Source of the DNA: Podaxis mareebaensis
Taxonomy: Eukaryota > Basidiomycota > Agaricomycetes > Agaricales > Agaricaceae
NCBI GenBank assembly: GCA_018524725.1
Contig: JAEUWP010000115.1
Location: 1 to 64,000, forward strand
Reading direction: 5' to 3'
Length of the DNA stretch: 64,000 nucleotides
Below, in pieces: positions 32,145-44,566 of the stretch (its first letter is position 1; every line of letters begins with the position of its first letter). The notes beneath the pieces were generated by a model that was given only the letters and a program-made list of their open reading frames with translations, did no database searches and was not told the origin of the DNA. Position numbers and translations under genes: made by a program.

Positions 32145-34546
32145 TCAGACTGGAACCTGGAGTGTGAGATCAGTCAAGAAGTCCATCTGCTCTTTACGAT
32201 ACGTATCTTCCCCAATGATCTGGGGAATCAGTCCGTCAAGGAATATGAGCTGCTTCGGGTTCTCTGTGGTATACTTCGGCCACCTAAAGTCGAGGAGGCC
32301 GTTGCCATTGGGATCCAGCTTGACGGCAAAGCGAATAATGTAATCTCGCAATTCCTGACCGATGATGAACGCGTTCAACAAGTCGGATGCATGCAGCTGT
32401 GAAATCGTGTGAGCGAGGGTTTTTCTTCATACGGAGTCGCGCTTACAGAGCCAAGAAGGGGAAGAGCCTTGAAACGTTTGCTTACTGTGCAATTCTTCAG
32501 CAAGCTGAAACAGTGCAGAAGTCGCACCACTCACAGAAGATCCAGATATCCTGTTTGCCCGACGTATGTTTCAAGAGCCAACGGCGAGGAGCTTGGAAGA
32601 CTCCATCACCTTGAACCGCAGCAATTCGCTTGAACTGAGGGGTGATGGCATTCAAAATGCCTGTGTCGAACGGTGAGCCCTGTGTTATGTCCGCAGGGTA
32701 CAAAGCAGCGAGTTGATCAATCTGAGCGTCTGTGGTTCCTGGAAGGAAGACGTTTTTGACGTAGTCCCTGATTTCAGGCTCCGTGCTGGTCAAAATAAGC
32801 TACGGTGCTCCTGAGCTGAAGAATCGCACTTTCACTTACGTCAAGTTGAGTGTTGAGAATGAGAAGAGTGTTCCCTCATCATCGCAATTGCCTGTTAGCA
32901 TTGTGAGTTTCCTCTCCCCTGATGTAGTCAGAGGCGGGGCTCACCCGTGATGAAAGGCACACGCGCAATCTGTCCATTCTGTACAAGTCGTTGTGGGTGA
33001 TCGCTCAAGAATACTCCGTCGGCCCTCGGGAGCCATGCCAAACGTAAGGACTTGGGACGCAATCATCAGCTGACGTCCTTGTCAATGTTTTCAGGCATAC
33101 CTGGTATGCAAAGATGCTGGGAGTATTGTCGATGGCCGCCTTCAATTTATCATACGGCACCTCGCGCAAGCATTGCAAGGTATCAGCGGCCCCAGAACAA
33201 CCGGTATCGGCGACAATGGAATCGTAGTAAATTTGCCCGTTCTCGATATCGCCAACAGGAATAGGAGCACCCGATTCCATTACACCCGCACGGAACAGAC
33301 CTTCTGTGTTGCCTCCATTTGCGAGCATATGAAGCGACACTGAGATCGCTCCAGCAGACTCTCCCCAACTTGGGTTCCAGTTTAACCTCTGCATCTGATC
33401 CCTCAATGGAAATACTCACATTGTAACCTTTGTGGGATCACCTCCAAAAGCAGTAATATATTTCTGTACCCACCGTAGGGCTTCGCGTTCTATTTTGGGG
33501 GTTAATTGATTCGGAGAGGTATAGGTAGTAGGAGAGGCGCGATACTCACGATCTTGAAGACCCAAGTTGCCTACACCTGCTTCCTTAACCTCTTTGCTTG
33601 CCAAGAAACCGAATCCTAGGGTGGGAATTCGATATTACATGCTTGCAATTTATTGCTATCGTCAAGGACAAACCTGTAAGTCTGCTCTCGATTAGAATTT
33701 ATACATCCTGGCGCGCATTCGCGCTCACCGATAGTTCATGCTGACAAAAACGACCGGGGAGCCCATGGCCATAGATCTTTGGACGATTCCTGTTCCATCG
33801 TACCTGAGGCACACAGAAAGCAATAACATCAGTATACTCAAAGCCTGAACGGAAGAGACCACCGTACATCGAAGTACTGCCGAACTCGAAGCCTCCTGGA
33901 GACCAATGAATGTGTAAGGCTTGGACAGAGCAAACGCAGCTGTTACAGGCTACTGACCGCCAAAGATCCACTGACGCGCGATCAATTGTCTTAGGTCGAA
34001 CGCTAAAAATGCAGGAAACTCACCACCAAGACGGGCAATTTGGACGCAGGCGTAGCTGATGCGGGCTTCACAACATTGACGGTGAGACCTGTCCATGAAT
34101 TGGTTAACAAGTGCTCCCTGGGACGTAGTAGAGACCTCTCACAGTCTTCACTGTCGGGGAATATAGCTGAAAATACCCCATTAACGATGGTGTCAGCAAT
34201 CTCCTGAGGAAGATCCTGAAGAACGGGCAACGTGAATTTTTGTTGAGGGCATGAGGGTCCGTAGGCGGTTGCAGAAAACGATTCATTATACGCGGAAATA
34301 GGTTGAGGGAGTCGGAACCTCAGGTCACCGACGCTGCAGAATCCATGTCAGCATCGTGTCTACGATCACACAGTCATTTGAGAAAGCGTACGGTGGCTTC
34401 GCAAACGGAATACCTAAAAATTGCTGAACGGAACCCACGGATTTGCCGGTCACTGTCGCACTATCAAGCTTGACAGTGGTTGCAGCGGGTGCGGCTGTAA
34501 CGAGGAATGCGTTGAGTAAAAACGCCGCTGAAAGCTGGAAGAGCAT
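32145..34546 (-). CDS. Secreted type-B carboxylesterase/lipase
   Basis: The enzyme hydrolyses carboxylic esters (alpha/beta-hydrolase, type-B carboxylesterase/Candida rugosa lipase family) outside the cell. The start MLFQLSAAFLLNAFLVTAAP (34546) is a clear signal peptide. The family block QQFLGIPFAKPP follows, then oxyanion-hole GGGFEFGS near 33,890, and FGGDPTKVT next to the nucleophile elbow WGESAGAISV (catalytic Ser) near 33,350-33,430. The C-terminal exon reads KLDPNGNGLLDFRWPKYT near 32,280-32,320 and ends QVPV with TGA at 32145-32147. Six or more short introns are needed. A copia element starts 22 bp beyond the stop codon, so the natural 3' UTR and poly(A) signal have been displaced. 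Confidence 0.9.
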
Positions 34547-36935
34547 CCTTGGAAGCTACAACCCAAAGGTGTTTTGAGTTGGTCCTCAGCCCTTCCTCCG
34601 TTGCTAATATATAGACGATTTTGATTTTCACCTGGAATTGTCGCAACATCACGAGGGTGTTCATGTGAGATACTATGCTTCTGAACATCTCGCTTCCTTC
34701 GTCAATTCCCTCGAGCGGGAATCAGTCGAGATGTCTTCTATCCTTGTGAGAAGAGAACGCACTTGAGGTCGTGCCCACGGTCACATTGAGGATAGGTTTC
34801 CGAGTTGAACTTCGACCGCGACTCGCTCGCCATTCCCAGCCTAGTATCATAGTCCCTCTAAGTCTCGTTGGAATCGCCATCATATGAAGAACTCGGTTAA
34901 ATTGATTTCAAACTAGAAATCTGGGGTTGGACTGAGCTTATTCCATTTCGGGTGTCCAGAGCCCGTGTTTTTGTTCAACCATGTGGGGTTGTCAGGGACG
35001 TATTCCATTGTTGGTCATCGTCGATCACCTGAATGAGTCCACTTCCGCGTGAAATGTCGAATATTGTAATGTCGCTTGGGAAGGCGTATTTTGGGTGAAC
35101 TCGGTGCAGGTCAGCCGTCCACAATATTAAATCATTGTTCCCCAGGGGGGTGCAAAGTTACGGGCTGATCTCCCGAGAAGGAATGAGATTGCGTCAGCGT
35201 TTGAATGTCAGCACGGCGATCGACTTGGTCAAAGTCAGAGAACGCTCACGCATACTCCCCTTTCTACATTAACAAGTTAAAAGAAGTTTCTGGAATGTGA
35301 GAACTGTGTATATTCGAGGAAACGATCGGAAGTCGTCTAATGATAGAGACTGAGAGACCCAAAGTTGGTAACCAAGGAAGTAGACGTGCCCGGAGACGTT
35401 CAGTGTCTCATGACGAGTCGCTGTTCCCTCCTTACCCGTCTCGCCTCAGAGTAACTATGGGTTGTGATTCACCATTCCTCCCTACGTGTTTCGCAATCTG
35501 TCATCGCACATAGGCAAAGTCGGAAGAATGACCAAGAACCTTTTCTCAGCAATTATCGACCAAAATTCGGCAAGTCTAGGACACTCCCAGCTGTGGCACT
35601 GCGGTTCGTATGTCTACTTCAAAACACTCTGAGGCTTGGGTCCTGCCTTGCCTGGTATACATTAGTAACCTCGCCTCTTATTCTCGCCTCTTATTAATAT
35701 CTTGGTTAGGGAAGGTGATGTGTCTGTTTTTGTTCACTAGTGGTTCAGAAATACTGTTGCATATACTCTTCACTTCTGCGGGTCATTCGCCCTCCAACCC
35801 CCCTGAAGAGGAGAGTTCAGGGATGACGCGCTTCGTTACTACATCCAGTCGCACTCCGCGGTCATACAATCCCCTTTTTTCTATTCCATATATATTGAGT
35901 ACATAGTCGCCACTCCGTTGTCAACCCTTGCCATAATGTCCATCAGTTCTTGGATTTCGCTTCGGGCTTCGTCAAAGACTGTCGGCCTATCCTCCTGGTT
36001 ACCCGTCCCTCCACGCTGTTATGCATTGTACGCCATACTACACCAATGATGAATACCTTACGTTAATTGGACATTACAGTAACAACTGTTGCATATCCAT
36101 ATGCTCCGATCCCACCAATCCAACTTTCGCTGTTGACACTACATTGCAGCTGCCCGATTGGGGAGGGTTGGCGCCTATCTACCTTCATTATGTAGTTGGC
36201 TGCATCTTACACTTTCAACCAGTTATTCGCTAAATACCTGAACCAACCACACGAATGTCTCGGATTGTTCTTGTCATATTACAATACCTGAACGTGTCTT
36301 ACAGGGATTTGTGCGTATTTCAAGATGAGAACCGCCTGAGGCTAGAGTTTTGGGGAATAGGCAGAGCCCATTCTCCCGAATACAGCCCGAGGGAGAAAGC
36401 GAATGAAACTGGAAGTTGTGCATGAAGAAACAGGTTTGAGGCATTAACTGGAACCTGAGAGAACCAGAACGACAATACGTCTCGTGGTGCTCGTTGGAGC
36501 AGTAAGAGATAATGTTCAAACAATCTACGTATTACGTACCGAATATTTCTCAGAGCTGAGCGGGTGGTGTTGTCGTTTAACATTCAACATCCAGTACTCT
36601 TCTGACACAGAAGCATGAGATCAGACGAGGTCATGACTTCATATCATTGCCAGTACATATTCCACGATGATAGGCATACATCCATCAAAGCATACAACCG
36701 AGGTTCAACAAGACATCCAAAACAGATCAGATATACACGACATTCAAAGACAGACTGCCGCATCAGCTCCCAATCAACACCCTCCCCAAGGCATTGTTGG
36801 TTAAGCGTGCGGGGCCATGTTGTGCATTACGACAGCACTTTCTCGAATATCGCGCTCCTTCTCCATTCAAATCCCCGTTGATACCCCGGCAGTAGCGAGC
36901 GTGAAACAATGGCAGACATAGGAGTGATACGTCGT
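34547..36935. other. Long intergenic region, no gene seen
   Basis: About 2.4 kb contain only short, scattered open frames on both strands without recognisable domains or a plausible exon chain. The first few hundred bases presumably carry the carboxylesterase promoter. I find no repeat pair, RNA gene or transposon ends here. Confidence 0.5.
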
Positions 36936-37826
36936 TTAGTAGAGGCGGATGGGCTTGCCCATGGTGCTTTTGATGTGGAGAGACTTGACGTTCTGCCAGT
37001 TCTTTTTGAGGAGGGAGACGAGGAAGTTGATGCCTGAGAAATTACGGGTTAGATAAAAAGGACGAGTTGAAGGGATTCGGGGAGAAACGTACTAAGCATG
37101 ACATTGGCGAGGACCTGGTCATCGGTCATCTCGACGTGGCCGACAGCGACACCCAAACACAAGACCTTCTTGAGCTGGAACTTGATGGTGGAGCGGACCT
37201 CAGTGATCTTGTTGGTGAGGTCCTCATTGTGTGACACAGGGGTGGGGAACTTGCCGGCCTTGGAGAGACCAGGACCGAGGAGACGAGGAATTTGCTTGAT
37301 AAGGGCTTCGGAGGCAAGGAAGGCGTCGTACTTCTTGGCGAGCTTTTTGACGAGCTTCTTGTTCTTGTTGAGCCTGGTAGAAAGAATACACAATCAACGT
37401 ATGTCGGGGAGAGATCACAGGTGATAGGCGTACTTCTTCAAGTCATCGACGGACATGTACTCGAGGTCGATCTGCTTGGCACGATCGATGTCGGCGGCAT
37501 CAGCGAGAATGCAAATGGACATGCGGGGACGAGGAACATGGGGAAGCCTAGCCAGCAGTTCCGTCAGTAACTTGCTCCCGCAACCGCCTGTTGGAATAGA
37601 CTGACTTGACAGTTCCGGAGAAACGCTTGTCACGCTGAGGGTCGTAGTTCTTGAGACCAATCTGAAGTTCGACGGTTTCGACGAACTTGCGCTTCTTCTC
37701 GCCATTGGCTTCAGCAAGGAGCTCTTTGACGGAACCCCGCACGCTGGACACTGAGAGCTTAGAACTGCACAAATTGCGTTAATTTTCCGATTCTCAGGTA
37801 TCTACAACGACGATGACGAACCTCAT
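36936..37826 (-). CDS. RPL10A: 60S ribosomal protein L10a (uL1)
   Basis: This is a structural protein of the L1 stalk of the large ribosomal subunit. The five-base first exon, ATGAG (37826-37822), is spliced to TTCTAAGC to give [14 protein letters not shown]. Further exons read [85 protein letters not shown] and [16 protein letters not shown]. The end is MGKPIRLY with TAA at 36936-36938. Length and sequence agree with the eukaryotic family. A very short first exon is common in ribosomal protein genes. The telo-box in its promoter is described separately. Confidence 0.95.
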
Positions 37827-37968
37827 GCTTGATGATAAGAGTGGTCTTGAAGGGGGAGATGGAGTCGGTCGTCGTTCCAAATCTCAGGTGTGAGAATATT
37901 ATCCTTGTCCGGTGGCGGAGTAAGCTGTACAGTTGGCCTCGCGCCGAACCGATGCACCTAACCCCAGA

Positions 37969-37978
37969 TTAGGGTTTA
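37969..37978 (-). promoter_or_regulatory. Telo-box (Tbf1-type site) in the RPL10A / SUZ divergent promoter
   Basis: TAAACCCTAA on the minus strand (TTAGGGTTTA on plus) lies about 143 bp upstream of the RPL10A ATG. AAACCCTAA-type boxes are known Tbf1-family sites in ribosomal protein promoters of several fungi. The two start codons are 212 bp apart, so the site may serve both genes. Confidence 0.5.
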
Positions 37979-38038
37979 TCTTCCCTTGTTTACCTAAGCA
38001 GATGACAGATCCAGTGCTCTAAGTTGTTGTTTCTGTCA

Positions 38039-38769
38039 ATGGCAACGTCGTTGAATTCGTCATCGAAACCTCCAGCGGATCCCTGGGATGAACAGACGAA
38101 CGTAGTAAACCTGAGTCCATTGAGTTAGTAAATCAGTCGTTGACCATGATCATAGAAATCTATCCCTCGGAAGCCATTAGCTTCGCCAGTGGTGCGCGAT
38201 GACTGGGAGGATGATGACGACGATGACAACGACGTTAACAAAGAAACCAGTCCCGTAACAAGTTCCTCGAGCCATGTACAGTCGTCACCAATAGATGCTG
38301 AGGAGAATCGGAAGATATGGGAAGCTGCGTAAGTGCTGTTCCCAGGAATACCGCATCGTTTTCTGACTCAATAGTTAACTTTAATGCTAGAAACACCAAA
38401 GTTGCCGCGCCAATGCCGACACTCGTTACATCTCGTACTGGCTCCGTAATACCTCCTCCAGCGGCCGCCTTTCAACCCGCCTTGCGTATCCTCAAACGCC
38501 CACAGAGTTCATCACCATCCCAGAGCAATCCTGCAACGCCACCGCCACCGGGAGAGTCCATCCAGGAGCGAGAGGCAAGATACGCAGCTGCAAGGGAACG
38601 TATCTTCGGCTCTGAAAGTACGGCGGACAGCCAGGACACGCCACCGCCAAAGGCTAACAACGTGAAGGTTATACGAGAACCTAAAGCCCCTGAGCAGGGT
38701 CAGTCATCGGGATTCAGAGGGAGAGGTGCAAAGACTTCATCATCGACACGCCCACCGGCTAGATCGTGA
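38039..38769 (+). CDS. SUZ-domain protein (SZRD1-like), putative RNA-binding
   Basis: The start MATSLNSSSKPPADPWDEQT lies at 38039. Two short introns lead to an acidic Asp-rich segment (DDWEDDDDDDNDVNK), then NTKVAAPMPTL and the SUZ signature LRILKRPQS followed about 25 residues on by EREARYAAARERIFG. The SUZ domain binds RNA in several post-transcriptional regulators. The C-terminus GFRGRGAKTSSSTRPP is basic and Gly/Arg-rich. In mRNA-binding proteins this layout (acidic start, SUZ, short basic tail) matches small SUZ-domain proteins of about 180-200 residues. The exact role is not known. Transcribed away from RPL10A. Confidence 0.8.
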
Positions 38770-39141
38770 AGTCGACGATTCTATTTATTCGATATGTTTT
38801 CGAGCTATGTACTTGTTGTCGGATACCTCGTTTTATTTATCTCACGTGAGCGGCGGCTATCTTATCGTGCCGTTCCAGTACCCGAAGATGTACCTGTGAG
38901 CACGAGCTGCATGACATCTGGACGGAACTCGACATCCACACGGTCGCGTTTGTATAAGGTATAAGTACTCCATTTTGCAGCCTCCGTCCTTCTTCTGTCT
39001 TCCACGCTCTTACCGATTTCACACAGTCTCCGCTCGTAGCGTCAACTACTCTCAACATCTAGCACTTGTGAGCAACGACTGGTCATTTGTCCTCATAGAC
39101 GACAACTAACACTAACGCATTCGGTTTCGGGTAGCTCGAAT
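38770..39141. other. Intergenic region, promoter of the dipeptidase gene
   Basis: 372 bp between two plus-strand genes. No recognisable element stands out. Confidence 0.4.
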
Positions 39142-41000
39142 ATGCCTGCCCCTACAGAGTTCCTCAAATACGTCGATGACAACGCGAACAATTTCATCCA
39201 GCGCCTCTCCGACGCCGTCGCTGTCCCAAGGTTCGTAGCAGCCCTACGATTACACATACGCCGAGACCCACCCTTCCCGTCAATAGTGTCAGCGGGGATG
39301 CTTCGCGTCGCCAGGATGTCATCAAGATGGCTAACTGGCTGAATGCTCAGCTCAAGGCCGTCGGTGTAACCACTCAACTTACTGATATCGGAACTCAAGA
39401 AATCGAGGGGAAAACTCTCCCTCTTCCGCCTGTCGTCCTTGGGAAGATAGGAGATGACAAGAATAAGAAAACCATCCTCGTATACGGACACTTCGATGTG
39501 CAGCCTGTGAGTGGATGGAAGGTACCATATTCCGCAATTATTGTTCAACAGTTGTATAGGCTTTCAAGAGTGACGGCTGGGACACGGAACCGTTCACGTT
39601 GGTCAAAGACGAGGCCACTGGTCGTTTGATTGGACGTGGTTCTTCTGATGACAAGGGACCCGTCCTTGGTTGGGTCAACGTTCTGCAATGGCACCATGAT
39701 AACCAGAAGGAGCTACCTGTGAACCTCAGGTGCTGCTTCGAGGGAATGGAAGAGAGTGGAAGTGAGGGACTTGATGACCTGGTTAAGAGGGAAAGCCAAC
39801 CTGGAGGCTGGTTTGATGGTGTGGATGCGGTCTGCATTGTACGTATACGGACCTTCCTGGATCTTTCGTCGTTGACTGGCTTACGGTTATAGTCCGATAA
39901 TTACTGGTTGAACACCAGGACACCGGCACTCACTTATGGTCTGCGCGGTTTGTCGTACTACAAAATCACCGTTTCTGGCCCTGCGCGCGATTTGCATTCG
40001 GGAGTGTTTGGGCGTACGGTGTATGAGCCCATGACTGATCTCATCACCATTATGGGCAAATTGGTTGATAATCAAGGTCGCATTCTCATTCCTGGCGTCG
40101 AGGACCAAGTCTCAATTGCTGATGAGGAAGAAAAGTAAGACTCCTCGGAACGATATAACCCCTGGCGCTAAATATACTTCGACATATAGGAAAGTCTACC
40201 AATCCCTGGATTACTCTATCCAGGACATTGAGGAGGCGGCGGGAGCACCTATTGCGTTATCTTCAGATAAGGTTGAGGTTTTAATGGGAAGGATGCGTTA
40301 CCCGAGCTTGTCATTGCATGGCATTGAAGGGGCGTTCAGTGGTGTTGGCGCTAAAACGGTGATTCCAGCCAAGGTTTCAGGAAAATTCAGTATTCGGTTG
40401 GTGGTTCCGCTCCTTTCTGTCCGCGAAGACTGAGAGCTTCGTGATAGACTCGTTCCCCCACAAACACCGGAATCCGTGGATCCCCTCGTCATCCAGTATA
40501 TCCAAGACGAGTTCAAGAAGTTGAAGACCAAGAGCAAGCTCGAGATCGAGAGTTTGCATGGCGGAAAGCCCTGGGTAGCTGACCACAATCATTGGAACTT
40601 CGAGGCAGCGAAGAGAGCTACATGGGCAAGTCAAGCGTGTTTCCGTCCCTCGATTCTCTAACATTCTTCATAGGAGGTTTATGGTAAACTTCCCGACCTG
40701 ACGAGGGAGGGAGGTTCTATCCCCGTTACCTTGACATTTGCGGAGAGCTTGGGTGTGAATGTTTTGTTGTTGCCGATGGGTCGCGGTGATGACGGAGCAC
40801 AGTGAGTGTCATCTACATCCCTTGAAAGATTGGATCTGAATTCGTGCAGTTCAACGAATGAAAAGCTGGATAGATCAAACTACATTGAAGGGGTAAGTGA
40901 GCCACAAGGAAAGACTCCGAAATGACCACTGATAGCTTATCTGTGACATTGCGCGTAGACCAAATTGCTAGGAACGTATTTGTATGAAGTTGCTGCGTGA
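39142..41000 (+). CDS. DUG1: Cys-Gly metallodipeptidase (M20 family, DUG1/CNDP2-like)
   Basis: This is a cytosolic zinc or manganese dipeptidase that cleaves Cys-Gly in glutathione degradation. The start [20 protein letters not shown] (39142) is followed by exons with [13 protein letters not shown] (first metal His and Asp), [14 protein letters not shown] (bridging Asp), [15 protein letters not shown] (catalytic and metal Glu), and [19 protein letters not shown]. The dimerisation-domain segment [12 protein letters not shown] comes next, and the C-terminal metal site is in [19 protein letters not shown]. It ends YEVAA with TGA at 40998-41000. Around seven short introns, total near 480 residues, the normal family size. 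All key metal ligands are present. Confidence 0.93.
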
Positions 41001-41582
41001 TTTGCTTCGGGTAGAGGGGGTGTATGAAAGGACTCCAATCAGATAACGAAAGCCGAATAAGCAAATGGCGCGAGGAGAAAGGCAACAACGTGGCTGGCCC
41101 AGCGGTCAGGACCCAGAAGATATGTAAATAAAATTTTTGTGTTGTAGTATGTAAAATTGGACGTTGCCATGCTTTTCCGATATGGACGAGTGTTGTGTAG
41201 TTGTGCAGCGATGATGGGATCAACCGGCAGAAGACCTCGGCTGAGAAAAATGAAGCAGAACCTGACACCATCTATCCTCTCTCGTCCATCATGCGCGCTG
41301 GAAACGGGATTTTTTACGGGTGGATGGCGAGGGACGCGCAGAACAAGACGACAGATCGGCGTGTTCTGGCCGTTGGCTAGCCGGCAACACGCCGGAATTG
41401 GAATCTTGACGGAGGATTAATGTGCAGCCCGGAAGTCAACCTTGATTTGGGATGGAGATGACAGGCCGATTAGTGTACTAGAACATATTAGCAGACAAAA
41501 CACCCCTCTGCCGTTTCCTATATCTCCTCTTCCATCCTTTTCTCGTACCACCACCTCCCCCTCCAATACCCCTGTACTAATC
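41001..41582. other. Intergenic region, promoter of UDP-glucose dehydrogenase
   Basis: 582 bp between two plus-strand genes. A pyrimidine-rich tract precedes the next ATG (41,510-41,570), as is usual for strongly expressed fungal genes. No gene seen. Confidence 0.4.
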
Positions 41583-43504
41583 ATGACCCCCATCAAAGTC
41601 TCCAAAATATGCTGCAGTGAGTGCCCACTGCTACCCACCGATAGGTTGCGACAGTCGTTGACAACGTGTTGCTCGGAACAGTCGGTGCTGGCTACGTCGG
41701 TACGTGTCGCCCTTACATGTGCATTGCTACGCGCGGCCAGAAGGCTTGCTGACGCGTCTCCTAGGTGGACCAACATGCTCTGTCATCGCTCTCAAGTGCC
41801 CTCATGTCCAGGTCACCATTGTCGATCTTAACAAGGCTCGTATCGATGCCTGGAATAGCCCTGACTTCAAGCTCCCCATCTACGAGCCTGGACTTGAGGA
41901 GGTTGTCCGCCAAACACGCGGTCGTAACCTCTTCTTCTCGACTGACGTGGACAAGGGCATTGAGGAGGCCGACCTTATCTTCGTTAGCGTCAACACCCCA
42001 ACCAAGAAGAGTGGCGTGGGTGCCGGTTTTGCTGCTGACCTCAAGTGAGTGTCAGCTCTCGTTCCTTACTTTACATCTTTGCATCGGAGGCATTGACTTC
42101 GTTCCTCTGGATCGGCATTCGTTATTTTTATGGGCCTCGATCGTGTACTCATGAGGTGGTCGCTGATGATAACATTTTTCGTGTAGCTACGTTGAGCTCG
42201 CCACTCGCCGAATTGCCAATGTTGCTACAAGCTCCAAGATTGTTGTCGAGAAGTCCACAGTCCCATGTCGCACCGCCGAGTCTATGCGCACCATCCTCGA
42301 GGCCAACTCGAAGCCCAACTGCCGTTTCGACATTCTCTCCAACCCTGAGTTCCTTGCAGAGGGAACTGCCATCCAAGACCTCATGAAACCTGATCGCGTC
42401 CTCATCGGTTCGCTTCAGACACCAGAGGGTATCAACGCATGCGAAAGCCTCGTTGAAATTTACGCAAATTGGGTTCCGTAAGTGGAGTCATTTTCTCCTG
42501 TAGTTACACCCCTGAACGCCCCACAATTACAGCAAGGACCGCATCCTCACTGTCGGCCTCTGGTCATCTGAACTCTCCAAGCTTGCCGCCAATGCCATGC
42601 TTGCTCAACGTATCTCCTCCATCAACGCCCTCTCCGCTATTTGCGAGTCGACCGGCGCCAACATTGACGAGGTCGCTCACGCCATTGGCTACGATACACG
42701 TATTGGTCCCAGATTCCTGAAGGCATCCGTTGGTTTTGGTGGCAGTTGCTTCCAGAAGGATATCCTCAACCTTGTATACCTCTCAGAAAGTTTACATCTT
42801 CCCGAGGTCGCTGCATACTGGAGGCAGGTTGTGGAGATGAACGAATACCAGAAGAGGAGGTTCTCGAAGCGAGTTGTTGACACACTCTTCAACACCATCA
42901 CTGGCAAGGTTCGTCCTCTATCGCCCCTGATTTAATGACGCATATGCTGATTGACTCGCTCAATTTCATATAGCGGATCGCTGTCCTCGGCTTCGCTTTC
43001 AAGGCTGACACCGGCGATACTCGCGAGTCGGCTGCGATCTCCCTGATCAGGGACTTCTTGTCTGAAAAGGCTTTCGTCACTATCTACGATCCTCAGGTGC
43101 CACATGACCAGATCTGGATGGACCTCCAGGAAGCCAGCCCTCTCGTTCCTCTCGATCAGAGTACGTACTCCTTGTTAGCCAAGGGGAAACTGACTGACAT
43201 GTTGGATCATTTTTCAGTCAAGAAATACGTCACCATCTCTCCGTCCGCTTTCGAAGCCAGCAAGAATGCTGATGCTATCGTGATCGCTACGGAGTGGAAG
43301 GAATTCAAGGAGATTGACTGGGAGGAAATCTACAAGCATGTGAACAAGCCTGCCTTCGTTTTTGATGGTCGTTTACTTGTAGATGCTGAGAAGTTGACCA
43401 AGATTGGCTTCAAGGTGAGTTGTCTTTTTTGAGTATGCTTGAGGCCGCTCTGATGGGGTGAAAAGGTTACAACCATTGGACGCCCATCGGCGACCTTGGT
43501 CTAG
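41583..43504 (+). CDS. UDP-glucose 6-dehydrogenase
   Basis: The enzyme oxidises UDP-glucose to UDP-glucuronate with NAD+, supplying wall and capsule sugars. Start [11 protein letters not shown] at 41583; the NAD-binding motif IGAGYVGGPT is assembled across two introns (exon 2 is only a few codons long). Then [47 protein letters not shown], and the catalytic cysteine in [10 protein letters not shown] near 42,740. The C-terminal domain has [16 protein letters not shown]. The last exon begins after GFK and ends [11 protein letters not shown] with TAG at 43502-43504. Length is in the usual range of about 470 residues. All active-site residues I can check are present. Confidence 0.95.
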
Positions 43505-43794
43505 ATCTGTAAAACTTGAATACTTGCTGTGATGATTACCCTGGTGTTTTAATGGAGTGGATGGATTCAAGTATTATACACCCTATACCTTCGACATAGA
43601 TCATCCCTCTCGATTGCTTACTGCATGGACTGTTCAAATATGCAGATACCTGTTGTTTCTATATGAACCGCGAAAAACATCGTTGTGAATACACATCTCA
43701 ATTGCCTGTGTCTGGTTGGAGCATGAGCTACACTCGATACAGAGTCAGAAATAAAATAAAAAATACATATATCGTGTGGATGATCTCAAAAAGG

Positions 43795-43879
43795 TGTCCC
43801 TGGGAGGATTCGAACTTCCGGCTTCTCGGAGCAGTTATACTACCACAACGAGATGATTTGACCACTAATCGACAGGGAC
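43795..43879 (-). tRNA. tRNA-His (GTG anticodon) with a 13-nt intron
   Basis: Reading the minus strand from 43879, a 7-bp acceptor stem (GTCCCTG with CAGGGAC) is followed by a D-arm (GATT/AATC), an anticodon stem (TCTCG/CGAGA), a variable loop AGCC and a T-arm with loop TTCGAAT. The T stem has one A-C mismatch. The anticodon loop is 20 nt long. Removing 13 nt (43830-43842, TAGTATAACTGCT) leaves the loop TTGTGGC with anticodon GTG, exactly the loop of other eukaryotic tRNA-His. The intron lies one base 3' of the anticodon, the standard place. The discriminator base is A (43795), and a T5 Pol III terminator follows (43788-43792). Confidence 0.85.
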
Positions 43880-44566
43880 GGTACAATGTCGGGTAAGTCA
43901 AGTTTTTATGAGTAAGTAGAACCGCTGATAGCTCACTGAGGCCTGAGTAATTAGTTACTATTGCAGTGTGCGTCCACATCTGCTTCCTCAGCTCTCGGCA
44001 GTGCACTTTAGCGGTCAAGCTGAATCGAATGTCTAGACCACTCCTTTCCGTTTTGACCTCCCTGGCTGTCAACAAGCTTGCACGTTCGTGGCGTCGCACA
44101 TGTTTCCAGATTCCTTCAAGTTGACATTGGGGTCTCAGGGTCCCAACTACTCTATGTATATGTAGTCATCAACCTTCCAGGCCCGGTATCAGAGAGGCTC
44201 ACCCTCACTGTCGGGTCTTAAGATAGTCAAGAACAATGCAATCAATGTCAGTGATTAGTTAACCTGAGATGGTGCGGGCGGGTGCAAGCCTAGGGCTTAC
44301 ACAAGAAACGGACGAACACTGCAAAGCATAGGTTTCTCAAATAGGAAAGGAAAGAGATGAAGACATACTGGACAGGGGATTTGTAACCTAACCTTCGACT
44401 ACCACCTCGATTACTATCTCGAGTCCAGTGTATATCCGTTCCCCCTTCTCGAGTCAGTCCGTCATCCGAACCCTCTCTTCTCGCCTTGTAGAGTGCGGCC
44501 TTCCAGCGGAATTAGGTAGGCGAGCGGTGCTATAACCTGCCACAACAGCATTTGTTCCCGGTCACC
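43880..44566. other. Intergenic region upstream of the NACHT gene
   Basis: About 690 bp without supported coding sequence. It holds the tRNA upstream flank and the promoter of the NACHT gene. Confidence 0.4.

Noticed and set aside
34547..36935. Several 60-100-codon ORFs in the long intergenic region
   Set aside because: They overlap on both strands, share no plausible splice pattern and have no recognisable domains.
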